This document shows, in pieces, positions 1-10,926 of a stretch of 64,000 nt of DNA. This DNA comes from Gigaspora rosea (Eukaryota; Glomeromycota; Glomeromycetes; Diversisporales; Gigasporaceae). Position 1 is the stretch's first letter. Every line of letters begins with the position of its first letter. The notes beneath the pieces are model-generated. The model saw nothing but the letters and a program-made list of their open reading frames with translations. It searched no databases and was not told the DNA's origin. Position numbers and translations under genes: made by a program. The stretch spans positions 230,226 to 294,225 of the forward strand of contig QKWP01000252.1 in the NCBI GenBank assembly GCA_003550325.1, given 5' to 3'.

Positions 1-47
1 AGAGTTAACAGAAAGAAAAAATATAATTATAATAGCTATTCATCATA

Positions 48-273
48 TGGGCTAGAAGGGACGAAATTGACAATTTTTTAAATGCTGTTTTTTTTACATA
101 AATCAATTTTCAATAAGATTATGATTATGGCACAAAAGTAGTTATCTTAAAAAAATTTTTAGCAGTATAGCTCTTTAAAGTTTGCATTTTATTATAAGAT
201 TTACAAATAAAAATTGATTTCCGAAGATCTTTTTTTTTTGTCAATTTCGTCCCTTTTCTCAGCACCTAGCCCA
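48..273. mobile_element. MITE, TGGGCTAG family, copy 1
   Basis: The ends are inverted repeats (TGGGCTAG... and ...CTAGCCCA) followed on both arms by a matching AAATTGACAATTTTT / GTCAATTTCGTCCC tract. TA flanks both sides. A second copy lies at 49597-49786. It is non-coding at 226 bp. The TA duplication suggests a Tc1/mariner-type mobiliser, but no transposase of this kind is seen here. Confidence 0.7.
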
Positions 274-366
274 TATATTTATTATTTACTAACTTAGATC
301 ATATAATAATAATATTGTTAATATATAATAGATAACATTAAACATATTTAGTAAAAACATAGGTTT

Positions 367-465
367 CTGTAAAGTATGTACTTTTCAATTACATATAAAA
401 TAATTTTATAAAGTTTAATTAATTTTCTCTATTTTAAAATTCAATGTTTTCTTTACAGTAACAAA
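367..465 (+). repeat. Dispersed repeat, first copy
   Basis: This AT-rich stretch matches 4268-4385 closely (both hold CTTTTCAATTACATAT and TTAATTAATTTTCTCTAT). The sequence that follows the second copy (ending TTTAGCG...GTCGAT) reappears near 1040-1085, so this copy seems to have been split by the MITEs at 520-870. The family is unknown. Confidence 0.45.
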
Positions 466-519
466 AGGTCGGAACCTGTTAATATAATTCGAGCATAAAT
501 TCGGGGTAACCTGGTTTTA

Positions 520-648
520 CAGCTGTTTTCATAAATTCTGGGACAACCTTAAATATTATTTCGGCCGAATTCGACATGTTTTTGAATTTAGTGTTATCGG
601 AATTTGCCAATTTTTATCAGTTGTCCCAGAATTTATGAAAAACAGTTG
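520..648. mobile_element. MITE, CAGCTG family, copy 1 (mariner-like)
   Basis: The left end CAGCTGTTTTCATAAATTCT is mirrored at the right end (AGAATTTATGAAAAACAGTTG), with TA on both flanks. The size is 129 bp with no coding capacity. Two further copies with the same ends lie at 706-870 and 18475-18630. TA duplication and CAG ends fit Tc1/mariner passengers. Confidence 0.8.
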
Positions 649-705
649 TAATATGACTCTATTTTAATAGCAAACAAGTAAATCGGGTTCATAGTAAATG
701 TTTTA

Positions 706-870
706 CAGCTGTTTTTATAAATTCTGGGGCACTTTGAAAAATCAGTGGTGACCGAATCGGTAAGTTTTTGGTGCCGGCCGACATAGATAACTTATTGATT
801 CCCACTCGGTAACTTATCGATTCGGTCATTCCAATTTTTAAAGTGTCCCGGAATTTTATGAAAACAGCTG
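706..870. mobile_element. MITE, CAGCTG family, copy 2 (mariner-like)
   Basis: It shares ends with the 520-648 copy (CAGCTGTTTTTATAAATTCT and its mirror) and has TA flanks. The inner arms are different (CCGAATCGG... palindrome), so this is a subfamily rather than a local duplicate of copy 1. Confidence 0.78.
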
Positions 871-871
871 T

Positions 872-2304
872 AATTTGGCTGTAAACCTTTGATAAACCGG
901 ATTTAAATTCGGATGTAGGATTTATTATGAAAATAAATATTGCACACAATCCGATTTAGATTCGGTTTAAACTCAGCACAATTCGGTTTTTGGATTTCAA
1001 AACTCTAACGGTAACTTTGTCGATCTATCCTATTTTCGAAATTTCATTAATTTTTACGAAATTTAGCGGCTGTGCTACGTCGATCACATATCTTTCTTTT
1101 TAGAGAAATATAAAAAAAAAATTAAATAAATAAAAAGAAACCAAATAAAAGAAATGATCTAATCGCGAATTTTTTCTCAATTATGCGGCCACCGACTACC
1201 TAGACTGGATTGAATTTTACGTCAGATTTCTATACTTTTGGTAAGTTATTTCTGCAGATACTTCACGTTCATTTGTTTTTAACATCAAATCCATTTTTGA
1301 TAACAATATCCAACAACTATATTGATTTGTTCGTGGATACACTTTGACATTCCTCTGGTGTTTCTTTGATCTTATCCAGCAAGTAATACGGATGTTATTT
1401 TCTTCTTTTGATTCCGTCAATGTTCCCTTTCCATTATTTTCGTAATCGGTCTTCCTCAACATCAATTCCACTTATCTTCAACATTCCACGATTATATCTT
1501 CTGTATTATACGTTTTGTGTTTATGCGCCCCACTCCCGCACATAATGTTATCATCATATCCATTGTATCCTTTTTTTCGAATTTCTCTTATTATTGATCA
1601 CTAATTCTTTATACTTTATTTCACGATGCTCTAATCACGTGGATATTTCGATTCTGATTCACTCGACATTGAACACAATTCCTACTTTCTCTCTATATCG
1701 ATAGCTATCTTAATTTGAATTTTCGTTTCAATTTTCTTTTAGACGCTATGAGCTCATGATAATTGTCGCTTTTATTGCCAGGACACCGAAAACTTTGACT
1801 GTTGGTGTTGAATTAGTTCTTCTTTTTCTATTAATTTCATCGTCCTTGCTATTATATATATCGCTCAATAATAATGGAGCATTTATTTCATGGATCACTA
1901 TCCTCGTTATGTTTTCTTTCTGGTGTTTAACTTTTATCCAGGCTTGAGTATCAAATTCAGCCATGTATGTTGTATATCTTTTTTCGTTTTCTCCTATATT
2001 TTTAACTACTAACAAACTATTAGAAATCATATTATTACTAGAGCGAATTTAAACTTCCACTTTTTGGTGTCATAATCTCAGGTGCCGATATCATCTTTCT
2101 GACTTCAACATAATGAATCCATGGCTAGAGTTTGGAACCAAATTTATTTAATTAGTGATCCCCGATTCGGATTTAAATCCGAATAGTTAAATCGATATCC
2201 GGTTTTATTCAGCACATATAAGCTATTTTATTTGATTGGAGCCAGCTCAAGGTTTAAATCGTATCATCATCATTGTATGTGCGCATGTACAGATGTATCT
2301 ATTT
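872..2304. other. Unassigned AT-rich stretch with weak minus-strand ORFs
   Basis: No recognisable gene. Two short minus-strand open frames (1217-1471, 84 aa; 1746-2030, 94 aa) have lysine/asparagine-rich, protein-like composition but no motif I recognise. The end of the first (ITYQKYRNL) resembles a fragment (YQKTRNL) readable on the minus strand near 2890-2915. They may be pieces of decayed repeats or exons of an unknown gene. The segment 1020-1085 belongs to the dispersed repeat noted at 367. Confidence 0.3.
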
Positions 2305-2565
2305 ATCGCGGCTTGCAAATTGATAGATCGCTGCACACTCATACTACGTACAATACTACCTGATTATTGTCCGATTGCGCGATTTGCAATGATTTTAGTA
2401 AGCATAGATATTAAAGATGAAAATAACATATTTATATTGAATTTTTGGTCAAAAAAACGCATTTTACAATCTTTACAATCACAAAATCGGACAACAATTA
2501 GGTGATTATATGGGTATAGCGATTTACAAATTTGATCTAAAGTACATCATTTTACAAACCGCGAT
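2305..2565. mobile_element. MITE-like inverted repeat
   Basis: Arms begin ATCGCGG and end CCGCGAT. Inner parts of both arms repeat TTGTCCGATT with matching flanks (near 2372 and 2480), so the 261-bp block can fold on itself. No target duplication longer than 2-3 bp is clear. The family is not assigned. Confidence 0.45.
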
Positions 2566-3455
2566 AATTGATTATACACCTGGTGAAAAAAAGTTTTGAC
2601 TATCTAAAAACAAATGATATCGTTAAGGGGTAATCAAATGCTTTTGTCTTCTATATGTTTATGTGTCAGATCGTGCAGATTCGATGGATTCGGCGGATTT
2701 GATTCGAATCCGAAGGAAATCGGATTTAAAGCCGAAGGCCTAATCAAGTTTCAACCTCTATCCATGGCTATGCTGTTAAATTTGTTCATGGTTCCGAATA
2801 GCTTATGTGAGATTGGGTAACCTTAATTCAATTTTCCATCATACTGAGTTTTGAGGTTCATTCTTTTCAATATCATGTGCCCAAGTTAGCTGGCTTTTCA
2901 AGTTTCTAGTCTTCTGATACAATGGATGTTTCAATACAGTTAACACATTCCTTGCCTATTGTATCCTTTTCTTTAATTTTATTACTATATTACGATTATA
3001 TTTTTTTCAATTTCTCTTGTCTAAAGGCTTTTTTCCTAGTTCTACTTATGCTTCGGGTGATGTTTTTTGGTATTGCATCCGTTGTCTCTGCATTTTATTT
3101 TCGGCAGGTGAGTTTATTGATTGAAGATTTCTTTTCATTCGATCTTCAGCAAGTAACATTCATTTTCTTTAATGGCCGGATCTTTAAATGTATCTTTTTT
3201 TAGGTTCTTCCTTTATACGCTGGATATATTTTCTCCAGTTGTAATTGTAAATGAGGGCTTCATCAAACATGGCATGTAGATCACCTCTTTTTTCTATTGC
3301 TTCGCTATTTATTAAATTGTTACTTAAATCTTTTGATTGATTAGAACGTTTTTCTTGATTAGTTTTTTTAGAAAGTTTCATATGGTTGGAGACCCAATTG
3401 GGTATAATAACATCAAACTCTTATTTATGGTCAGAGTTTTGAACGCTACTGGAAA
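2566..3455. other. Unassigned stretch; possible exon with intron signals
   Basis: On the plus strand an open frame at 2922-3203 (93 aa, hydrophobic) could be spliced, since CGGCAG|GTGAGT near 3108 and TTTTTTTAG|GTT near 3204 look like fungal donor and acceptor sites. On the minus strand 3184-3381 encodes a charged 65-aa peptide (...FDEALIYNYNWRKYIQRIKEE...). Neither matches a family I know, and both may be chance. Confidence 0.2.
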
Positions 3456-3766
3456 CAGTGTTGGCAAAATATGGACATGGACAATATGGACCATTGGACA
3501 TGGACATTTATGGACTATGTCCATATTGTCCATATTATTTTATTGGACATAAGAAACTTAGTCCAAATAAAACACATAGGCAACAGCTCCGAAATATTCC
3601 AAATATAAACCAAAATTGAGGCTAAAATTTAGTGAAAGTCCGGAATATTCAGAAAAATTCAATAAAGAAAAGATATAGACATGGACACAATTTGGATTAG
3701 TCCATGTCCATATTTGTCCATGTCCAAATAAAATTTTTATTGGACATAGTCCAAATGCCAACACTG
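3456..3766. mobile_element. hAT MITE with exact 8-bp target duplication
   Basis: The TIRs are CAGTGTTGGCA and TGCCAACACTG. The element is flanked on both sides by the identical octamer ACTGGAAA (3448-3455 and 3767-3774), which is diagnostic of hAT insertion. The interior is built from repeats of GGACATGGAC / GTCCATGTCC. No coding. Relatives with the same end type lie at 39684-40049 and 45882-46153. Confidence 0.9.
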
Positions 3767-4808
3767 ACTGGAAATGTTATTCCAGGTGGTTTGAATGAGA
3801 GTAGCGTTTTAAGGATGCTTTCGGTCTTCTATCTCAATGGCCCCAATTATTAAATCACCGAATTGCCTTCAATAATAATGTGTTGGTAGCGCCGGTGGAT
3901 CTTAGTCTTAGGCTGGTGGTTGTTTTAAATTAGTTAATCTCAGTCACTATCAAATGTAGAAGTGGTAACTGCACCGAATCAGTAAATATGGGATTACAAC
4001 ACTAATATTATACTATTTAAAATAACACCTTTAGCTCTATTTAATTTAAGCCTCTACTAGTAGAAGGCTGCGATTGAGATGTGGATATATTTGGTCTGAG
4101 GAATTAGGGGCTTGATCAGAGCTCAAGACTACGTCACATGTATCTGGTTTGGAGTCACAAGATTAGACTACTAATTCCCGTACGAGTTTTATTGAGGGAA
4201 TTAGTAAAGCAAAGCACTTTTTCGATGCTGAACTCTATTTAGTTATCTTTATTGAAGGTAAATCTGATCGCTTATATACTTTTCAATTACATATGAAATA
4301 ATTTTGTACAAATTAATTAATTTTCTCTATTTACAAAATTCAATTATTTCTTTGCTTTTTTTTATTTTCGATTAACAAAATTTACGAAAATTAAAATTTA
4401 GCGCGTCGATTGCACATCATTACCAGTAGGAGTAATTTCGCTTTTACAACGTACGTACATACAACCTCGTATCGTGATGGAATGATTTTGAAAAAAAATG
4501 ACATTAATCATCAGAAGTCAGCAAAGATAGATGCTGCTGATGAAGCAGGGGTTGGACAGGCTAAGGATGGCAGTACCGAGATCGCAAGTGTTGAAGATGA
4601 ACGATTTGGAGTTGCATCGAAAGATGTTAAAGAAAATGAGGAAAGTGAACATGCAAAAGGCCTTATTGGATGAGAATGTCGAGAGAATGATGAATAAGAC
4701 GGAGGTATGAGATGTATACTTGGAGAACAGTTCCAATGATGTATTCGCGAGGGGATGTTATGGAAGGTTGGAAACTATAAAGGAATTGGCATTGATGATG
4801 AAACGAAT
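3767..4808. other. Unassigned stretch with dispersed repeat and a weak ORF
   Basis: Positions 4268-4385 hold the second copy of the repeat at 367-465. A plus-strand frame at 4410-4673 (87 aa) ends in an acidic, alanine/lysine-rich tail (KIDAADEAGVGQAKDGS...), and a protein-like continuation (ALLDENVERMMNK) follows in another frame to about 4710. This suggests a short decayed coding fragment of unknown origin. Confidence 0.3.
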
Positions 4809-5155
4809 TACTTTTTTTTTTAAATAAACTCCTCGATGGAGCGCCTGGGAGGTCATATAGCACGAGTTTATTTTATTACTAATATAATGGCTTTATGTAC
4901 AATGTACGTACAATGAGGATTTACACCTATGATGTATTGTCTACTTATAATACTATTTATCTACATTATTTGTTGTAGTGACTATACTTTTAATAGTTAT
5001 TTTCACTTCCTCGCAACGTAGTTCCCATAAGTAACGTCTGTAACTCTTTCGTGATGCGGTCTCTCCATATGATGGCTTCGGAATTGGGCCGTCTCCTCAT
5101 TTTTCGTTGGTGTATTATATCCATATTTAAATTATATTAATATATAGCCAGATCA

Positions 5156-5434
5156 TTACCGAGCAAGGAAGTGTGATCTTATGTTAATATTTCCTTTATT
5201 GACACTGGTATGTTTTGATTTTTCGAAAAACTCATAAGCAAACGACAATTTTTTTTTACTAATACGGCAATCTATTGTAAAGCTTCCTAAAGTTTGGATT
5301 TCGTCTTGGCAAAATAGACAGTCGCTCGATATTCCTGGTTCGAAATGTGCTAATTTGGTTTCTAAGAGAAGGGCTTTGTTTATAATACGCCATAATGTAT
5401 CCTTTTTGCAATTTGGTACCCATTTATGTTGCAT
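5156..5434 (-). pseudogene. LINE C-terminal zinc-knuckle (zf-RVT-like) fragment
   Basis: This 92-aa open piece reads LWRIINKALLLETKLAHFEPG...CLFCQDEIQTLGSFTIDCRISK. It matches the general form of the zf-RVT domain found after the RT/RNase H part of LINEs: W-x-hydrophobic helix, then CxxC and a later C. The usual histidine before the final cysteine is replaced (LGSF where LEHF is common), consistent with decay. The 3' end of the element follows on the minus strand after a frame change. Confidence 0.7.
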
Positions 5435-5477
5435 CCACTCCCAGTTTTCCTTATTATCCCTATAAAAAATTAAAAAT

Positions 5478-5728
5478 CATATTCAGAATTTTGATCAAAT
5501 CGTCATTTTTTAAAAATGTGCATTTTTCGTAACTAAAACCTTTACGGTTCTTGAATATTTTAAATACCCTGTATATTTTCGCTTTCCTATTATAATTTTA
5601 TACAGAAAAAAAATTATAGACAGGAAATCGAAAATATTCATGAAATTGTGCAGGTTTTATATAGGTTTTTGTTACGAAAAATGCCCATTTTTTTTTTATA
5701 AAAAAAAAAATATGAACATCTGAATATG
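5478..5728. mobile_element. Palindromic MITE inside the LINE
   Basis: The outer arms CATATTCAGA / TCTGAATATG are mirrored. Inner arms also mirror (GTGCATTTTTCGTAAC against GTTACGAAAAATGCCC). The element lies between the zinc-knuckle and RT parts of the LINE and therefore inserted after it. It is 251 bp, AT-rich and non-coding. Confidence 0.65.
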
Positions 5729-5759
5729 TTTTCTATTTTATTTTATTTTATTTTATTCG

Positions 5760-7110
5760 ACTGGAATTCGCTTTGTAGCCCCCTAAGCGTTTAATAGGGC
5801 TTCCATTTTCAGGGTCGTCCCTGAGTCTAATTGGCATTTTTGTAGTTGTTGACAGAATTTTTGTTTTGCGTTTATACTCCAACCTCTTTTCAATATGCCC
5901 TTTCTATTCGCGCCCAGAGGTTGTTGTTACTCAATAGTTATTTAAGTCATATCGTAAAGCAATAATATGTCTGTGAGGACTGAAATTTTTCGGCATATCC
6001 GTTCATATGATTGCTGGAACACTGCATATCTAGGTTAGACCTTTGAATTTATTTGATCCAAAACCCAATCTATCTATTTCCCGTTAGCTACTTTCTATTT
6101 GGTGGCAAATATAAGGAGTACCAGATTTTAGATAATAAAAATGATTTGGCTGTTAGAATGCAGTCTTTGAAAGAGTGACTTTTTCTGCTTAATGATCCAT
6201 TGTTTTTTTTAACTTTCCCGTTATAGGCTACCAGAGGTCCTTTTTCGGTTGTCCATTTTTGCAGACGTCGAAACCTAAAATTTTAATCGTCTCATTCTCT
6301 TTCAGCTGAGAAAATTCGTCTTCTCCTTCTAGGTTCATATGAGCTGAGTTATCCGTTATTGTATTAAACCTGAGTTTTCATTGTTGATCATCGCGTTCGA
6401 AGCTTTTTTTGTAGGTTTTTACTAGCTGGGTAAATTTGTTCCAATCAATTCGAGAGCTTAACACAGGGACCGTAAATGGCCTGTCATTTACTCAAATTTT
6501 CAAGGACCAAGTCATTTGGGTCATGAAATCATCTGGGTCATTTTACGTATGAAGTAACTTTATTGGTCAGATAGTTATCATAAAAAGATATCGAGCGTTA
6601 TGATTTGTCAGATAACTAACATAAAAGTTATCGAACGTTATAATTTCACCAATTGATAAACGTAGCTACATATAAAAATCAAAATGTTATTAAATTAATC
6701 GATATTTGAATATTAAATAAAGCTGTTCTTCTAAACAACTTTGCATAGATGTAAATATTGATTAGCTTAATAAAATTTAACTTTTATATTAGTTATTATT
6801 ATCGATCGTATTTTATAAAAATTACTTTTTGTCTGATAATCAATTTTGATTGTCCAAAAGACATTAGATTATCATTTAACAAATTTTAAATGACTTTCCA
6901 TAGGTCTGAGTCATTTGAATGTGGAATGTTCCAATAACTGGTCACTAGTCATTTGGGTAATTACAAGTCATTAACCATCTCTGGTTCAACATGACCGTTA
7001 GTTGGGCCATCTGCGTATCTGGTATGTGTTAGTCTGAAGTCCCCCGCTCGTATTTCAATTAGTTGGTTATTTAAGGCTTTTAGGAACGATTCAAATACCA
7101 AAAGATAAAA
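5760..7110 (-). pseudogene. LINE reverse transcriptase remnant
   Basis: On the minus strand the peptide LVFESFLKALNNQLIEIRAG followed by RYADG (about 7004-7017) matches RT motifs B/C, with the catalytic YADD changed to YADG. After the hAT MITE, a second piece (HMNLEGEDEFSQLKENETIK, then ILGFDV, about 6225-6345) matches the region around the RT (Y)LGV motif. A further stretch to 5760 is more decayed. The loss of the second catalytic aspartate alone would kill RT activity. Confidence 0.7.
6464..6983. mobile_element. hAT MITE inserted in the LINE RT
   Basis: The left end CAGGGACCGTAAATGGCC aligns with the mirrored right end CAGAGATGGTTAATGAC. Flanking octamers GCTTAACA (6456-6463) and GTTCAACA (6984-6991) agree at 6 of 8 positions, as expected for an older hAT duplication. 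It separates two parts of one RT, so it landed after the LINE. The interior carries repeats of CATTTGGGTCAT and is non-coding. Confidence 0.75.
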
Positions 7111-7177
7111 TAAAGAAGATTGTAGAAACGATAAAAATTGAAATCGATGAAGTATGATGAAATCAATGAAATGGATA

Positions 7178-7275
7178 TGTTGTAAGTGGGAACGGAATTT
7201 AAGTAAAGGGATGGTTATACATATGATAAAATATGATAGCCCGAATCAGCTTAAATTCCGTCCTCACTTACAACA
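7178..7275. mobile_element. Short MITE
   Basis: A 98-bp element with TIR TGTTGTAAGTGGGAACGGAA against TTCCGTCCTCACTTACAACA. No coding. The target duplication is unclear in AT-rich flanks. The family is not assigned. Confidence 0.6.
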
Positions 7276-7501
7276 AATACATATTAGATTTCATGTCGGC
7301 GTAGAAAAATGGTGAAATAGGGATCAATGTTTGTGCGAAAAATATTATTGAACATTGCGATGTTTATGATAATATTTAGTATCATGATGAGCTTAACGAA
7401 GGTAGTTGCAATAACAATAATTTGGTTGTGAACATTATATATATATTGATATATAATTAGTGGTAACATTTTAAGAGAAAAGTGAATCGATTAGAAGTAA
7501 T

Positions 7502-7982
7502 GATAACTTCGAGGACGAAATGCATGGGGTCTAGCCCATGCGTGTAACTTGACCAGTTTTTCTCTGTCGAGATTAATTAAAAGTCTAAGTCATGTAATCA
7601 ATGACGCAATAATTAATAATATATAAGGGTCGTGATCCTTTAAGGGAATCGATCAGTGTTTGGTTTTTATTAAAGAACCCTTTAAGAAACCGTGTATTTG
7701 TATTGTCTTAGCGTGAAAGACCCACAAATCTGAACGAGTGCATAGGTAGTTGAAAAACTACGTAACAATGTGCCTATGTATTTTGATGGGAAAATCGCAG
7801 TGTACAAAATTCATAATTTATCGTTAAATAAATATTTAACATAATATACCAGTATATATTGATCCGTTAAACCCGATATCCATACATTTAAGGAAATAAA
7901 GTTTATCGTTATTTTATAGTTCTAATTTATATCTAAATATCTTGGAGATCACGAAACAGACGCTTTGTGTTAGATAACTTCG
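7502..7982 (+). mobile_element. Possible Ty3/gypsy-like LTR fossil
   Basis: The segment opens with a purine-rich GAGGACGAA tract of the type seen just before the 3' LTR of chromodomain-bearing Ty3/gypsy elements. It then has a TGTAAC-type start, a TATATAAG box near 7620 and AATAAA near 7895. The same ten bases GATAACTTCG occur at both edges. No internal genes are attached. It looks like a lone, broken remnant, and the family call rests on general form only. Confidence 0.35.
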
Positions 7983-8013
7983 TATATATTCATTGGGTTC
8001 GTTTTTTCATATA

Positions 8014-8140
8014 CCGTATTTGCGCGTAATAACAGTGTAATAACGCGCAGGGGTGTAATTTCGGATTCCGGCCTAAATTAAGCTTAATTCGGGCCATTAC
8101 TCGAAATAGCACCCCGGCCCGCTATTACGCGCAAATACGG
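8014..8140. mobile_element. MITE with CCGTATTTGCGCG ends
   Basis: The TIRs CCGTATTTGCGCGTAATA and its exact mirror lie at both ends, with TA on both flanks. It is 127 bp and non-coding. The CCGTATTT(T/G)CGCG end recurs at the right edge of the block ending at 45870. Confidence 0.78.
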
Positions 8141-8409
8141 TAGTAGTTTTTTTTTAACTCCGTATAAATTAAAATTACCTGAATAATGATCATGTTGTGT
8201 TTAAAGTAGTAAACTAATATCCGCGTTCCCACATACACCATGCTTGTACCACTAAATATTATATTATATTATTTAGTAGGAATTACTCTTTTATGCCTAC
8301 GACTCGTAACTGAATTTGGCAACAAGTATTCAAAACTCTCTCTAAGCCATAACACAATTATAAATACATCAAAATTTGCCGAAATAATAAGATTATTTAA
8401 TTCTTTAAT

Positions 8410-8570
8410 GTTTCGGCCTAAACCGAAATTTCCTAAACTTCCAAACTAGTCTCACCAGAAGCCCCAGATCCGAAATTTCCGAAACCTCCGAAATTTAGCG
8501 AAATTTCCGAAACTTCGAAACTTTCGAAACCTCTGAAATGGCGAAACTTCCGAAATTTCCGAAAGTAACA
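8410..8570. repeat. Degenerate CCGAAA(A/C)TT tandem repeat
   Basis: Irregular tandem units of CCGAAATTT / CCGAAACTT run for about 160 bp. The minus strand would read as repeated FRKFRKF/GFGNFG peptides. I see this as a low-complexity repeat rather than a gene. Confidence 0.6.
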
Positions 8571-9289
8571 AACACTAAATTTCATATTGCAGATGATTAC
8601 AGAAATGTAATAATTACTCAAACCATGATAATTTTACATATATCTATATAAGTTTTCTTACATTCAGGTCATATTTTTCAAATAAGACCAAATCAAAACG
8701 TAAAGTGCACAAACACAGAATTGAGTTATAAAGATATTAGAATTAGGTTTGAGCTTACTAATAAACAAATATTGAGATAGTACTCCAAAATCTAAGCAAA
8801 ACATCTATAGCATATATTGATCCAAATTGTAATAAAACAACTATATTAGTCAAACAAGATGATATGAAGATATCAGAATCACTCGGGTAAACTAAAACAA
8901 AATAATTCAAATTTTACTAGTCAAATTTATAAATTTGACATATTGGATAGTATTTGAAGAATACTATTTGGCATGTAAAATTTATTAATTTTGACGAGTA
9001 TTAAAACTTTGAACATTATTCTGGGACTTGTGAATTGAAAAGAATTACTGTAGTAATTAATTAGACCAAATGCAAAATTATAATTTTGCTAAAATATTTA
9101 GAAAATAATTATTAGCTCTCTTCAAATTATATGTTCTGAAATAATATTCATAGGCAAAATATAATACTTTATACTGTACAGTATATCTGTGCATTTATTT
9201 TTATAATATAATAAATTAGTTACAGATTAGAAATTGATGTTAGCAAAAAAAAATCAAAACTATAACTGGTATTTCAAAATAGTTTGAGT
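8571..9289. other. AT-rich stretch, nothing recognised
   Basis: No gene, terminal repeat or tandem array was seen beyond a weak palindrome around 8920-9000 (CAAATTT...AAATTTG and ATACTATTTG). Confidence 0.4.
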
Positions 9290-9401
9290 GGCCCTGGCTA
9301 AGGTTGTCTGCTGTAATATGTTTAACAAGGTTGTAAAGTTGCAACCTTTCATATAGAAGTTGTAATTTTTTGATGTAATAGATGTAATAATCTTAATAGG
9401 T

Positions 9402-10133
9402 AAAGAGTGTGGTGACTTAGAGATGTTACCAAGTTGTCACCCCCCAAGCGGCAGGTTGAGAGTTCAAATCCCACCGGTGATGATAATGAAAAAGAGACCT
9501 GTGATTGGTAACTGTGGCTCAGATTGGTTGGGTATGAAACCTGTAACCTTGGTTCTACCATTATGAATGGGAGCTTTTGGGCGCAATGGTGTTTGTTACA
9601 CTGCAAATCCAGGGAACCAAAAAAACAGAAACCCGTTTGGCAAGTCCTGAGTAAGGAGGTAGAGAAGATCTAATAGTGCTACCAAAATAAGGTTGTACTG
9701 GGGCCGGAACGAACCTTATAAGGGCAATGTAGGTAATGATGTGGCTTTGGCGCAAGTTACTGAAGACCACAATAGTTATGATGTGGAACATAATCTTGTA
9801 AGTGGCTGGCAATTTCTACGAGGGTAAAGTAGCCCTAAGGTCGGTAGTTATTGTGAATAACCCTAGAAAAGCCGTAATATATACTGGCTTATAGGTAAGA
9901 TAGTAATAGGAGAAGCATAAGTCAGAGAGTATAAATAGACAGGTCCAGTAGTTGGTCTGCAGGTATGACAGCTAGTGTAGAACCTTCGGGCGGACTACTT
10001 AAATTAGGCACCAAAAGTGCACGTATAGCTAGTTGTACACTCATTCATGTAACAAATATTACAAATATTCAATAAAACCGTCAGCCAAAGTAGATGGCCT
10101 TTAAACCTAAAAAAAAAAAAATAAAAAAAATAA
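9402..10133 (+). mobile_element. tRNA-headed SINE, copy 1
   Basis: The 5' head resembles a tRNA with pol III promoter boxes: an A-box-like TGACTTAGAGATG at 9413 and a good B box GTTCAAATC at 9462-9470. The spacing is that of a tRNA with a long variable arm. The GC-richer body shares GTAAGGAGGTAG and CTTCGGGCGGACTACTTAAA with copies at 20193 and 62265. It ends AATAAAA, a small stem-loop (GCCAAAGTAGATGGC) and an A-rich tail. Sixteen-base direct repeats AATAATCTTAATAGGT flank it (9386-9401, 10134-10149), the mark of LINE-driven insertion. Confidence 0.87.
9413..9470 (+). promoter_or_regulatory. SINE internal RNA polymerase III promoter (A and B boxes)
   Basis: The B box GTTCAAATC fits GWTCRANNC fully. 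The A box TGACTTAGAGATG departs at one core position. This would drive transcription of the SINE by pol III if still recognised. Confidence 0.6.
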
Positions 10134-10576
10134 AATAATCTTAATAGGTGTAGTAGTTGTAATAGGTGTAGTTGCTGTAATACTATAATGACTGTAATAA
10201 CTGTAATAGGTATTATGAGTAATAGTTGTAATGGTTATTAAGAATATAATAGTCAAAACAGGTATAGATATCAATATTTACTGTACTGACGTACATACGT
10301 ATATATATAATCCTATCTGCTATATACTAGTATAAATTCTGGATTTCTGTTACTTTTAGACTCATATTGATATTTTAGTATCAGTATATTTGGTTAGTAC
10401 AATTTTGAAAAATCCAGTTTATATAAATGATTAAAAATCATTCACCCTATAATAAAAAAAACACTACTACATCTTTTGTTTGGTACAGTTAAACAAATCT
10501 CTTACTACTAAATACTGTTACAATTGTTCTAGGAAATCATGACTAAATAGTATATGGAAAGTAGAGGTCTTAATGA

Positions 10577-10775
10577 GTCAGGTTGGGTCAGGTTTGGGCC
10601 TGAACTGGATCAGACACACTTGGGTCAAAACCTGATCTGAGTCTGACCCACCTCATGTCAAACCCGTCTCAGGTCTGACCTGCCTCATGCCAAATCTAAC
10701 TCAGGTCTAACCCATCTCATATCAAACCTGACCCATATCTGACCCAACCCAACCCAACTCAGGTTAAATCTGAGT
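10577..10775. repeat. Subterminal GGGTCAGG / TCTGACCC array
   Basis: Degenerate units of CTCAGGTCTGACCCA and its complement follow each other for about 200 bp just inside the left hAT end. A shorter copy sits just inside the right end (15158-15200). Clustered subterminal motifs of this kind are often transposase binding sites in hAT elements. Confidence 0.6.
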
Positions 10776-10926
10776 CATCACTTTCCCACTTTCCCCTTGA
10801 TGTTCCTGGTAAATAAATGAAAACAATTACCTTTACTAAAAAAGGATTCTGCAAAAATCAGCATAAACCACATTCAAAAATATTAATTAAACTATTCCTC
10901 ACACATTTCATGTAATTGGATTAGTA

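Larger units (their letters stand above)
4809..7130 (-). mobile_element. Decayed 5'-truncated LINE
   Basis: Read on the minus strand from about 7130 to 4809, this block gives a reverse transcriptase remnant, a zinc-knuckle C-terminus and a 3' end in a short A-run (4811-4820). The C-terminal peptide RDRITKELQTLLMGTTLRGS near 4990-5090 is of the glomeromycete LINE type. It is split by a hAT MITE (6464-6983) and a palindromic MITE (5478-5728). Multiple frameshifts and stops make it inactive. Confidence 0.8.

Noticed and set aside
3558-3764. Minus-strand open frame with repeated HGQIWTWT-like peptides
   Set aside because: Reads through the GGACATGG repeats of the hAT MITE at 3456-3766.
7502-7982. 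Treating the GATAACTTCG repeats as a firm insertion duplication
   Set aside because: A 10-base duplication does not fit the 4-6 base duplication expected for LTR elements, so it is noted but not used to fix the boundaries.
8433-8621. Phe/Arg/Gly-repeat open frame on the minus strand
   Set aside because: It is a translation of a degenerate CCGAAATTT tandem with no start context or domain.
9411-9484. tRNA gene
   Set aside because: The A and B boxes are present but the acceptor arms do not pair well, and the sequence is the head of a SINE with 16-bp duplications.
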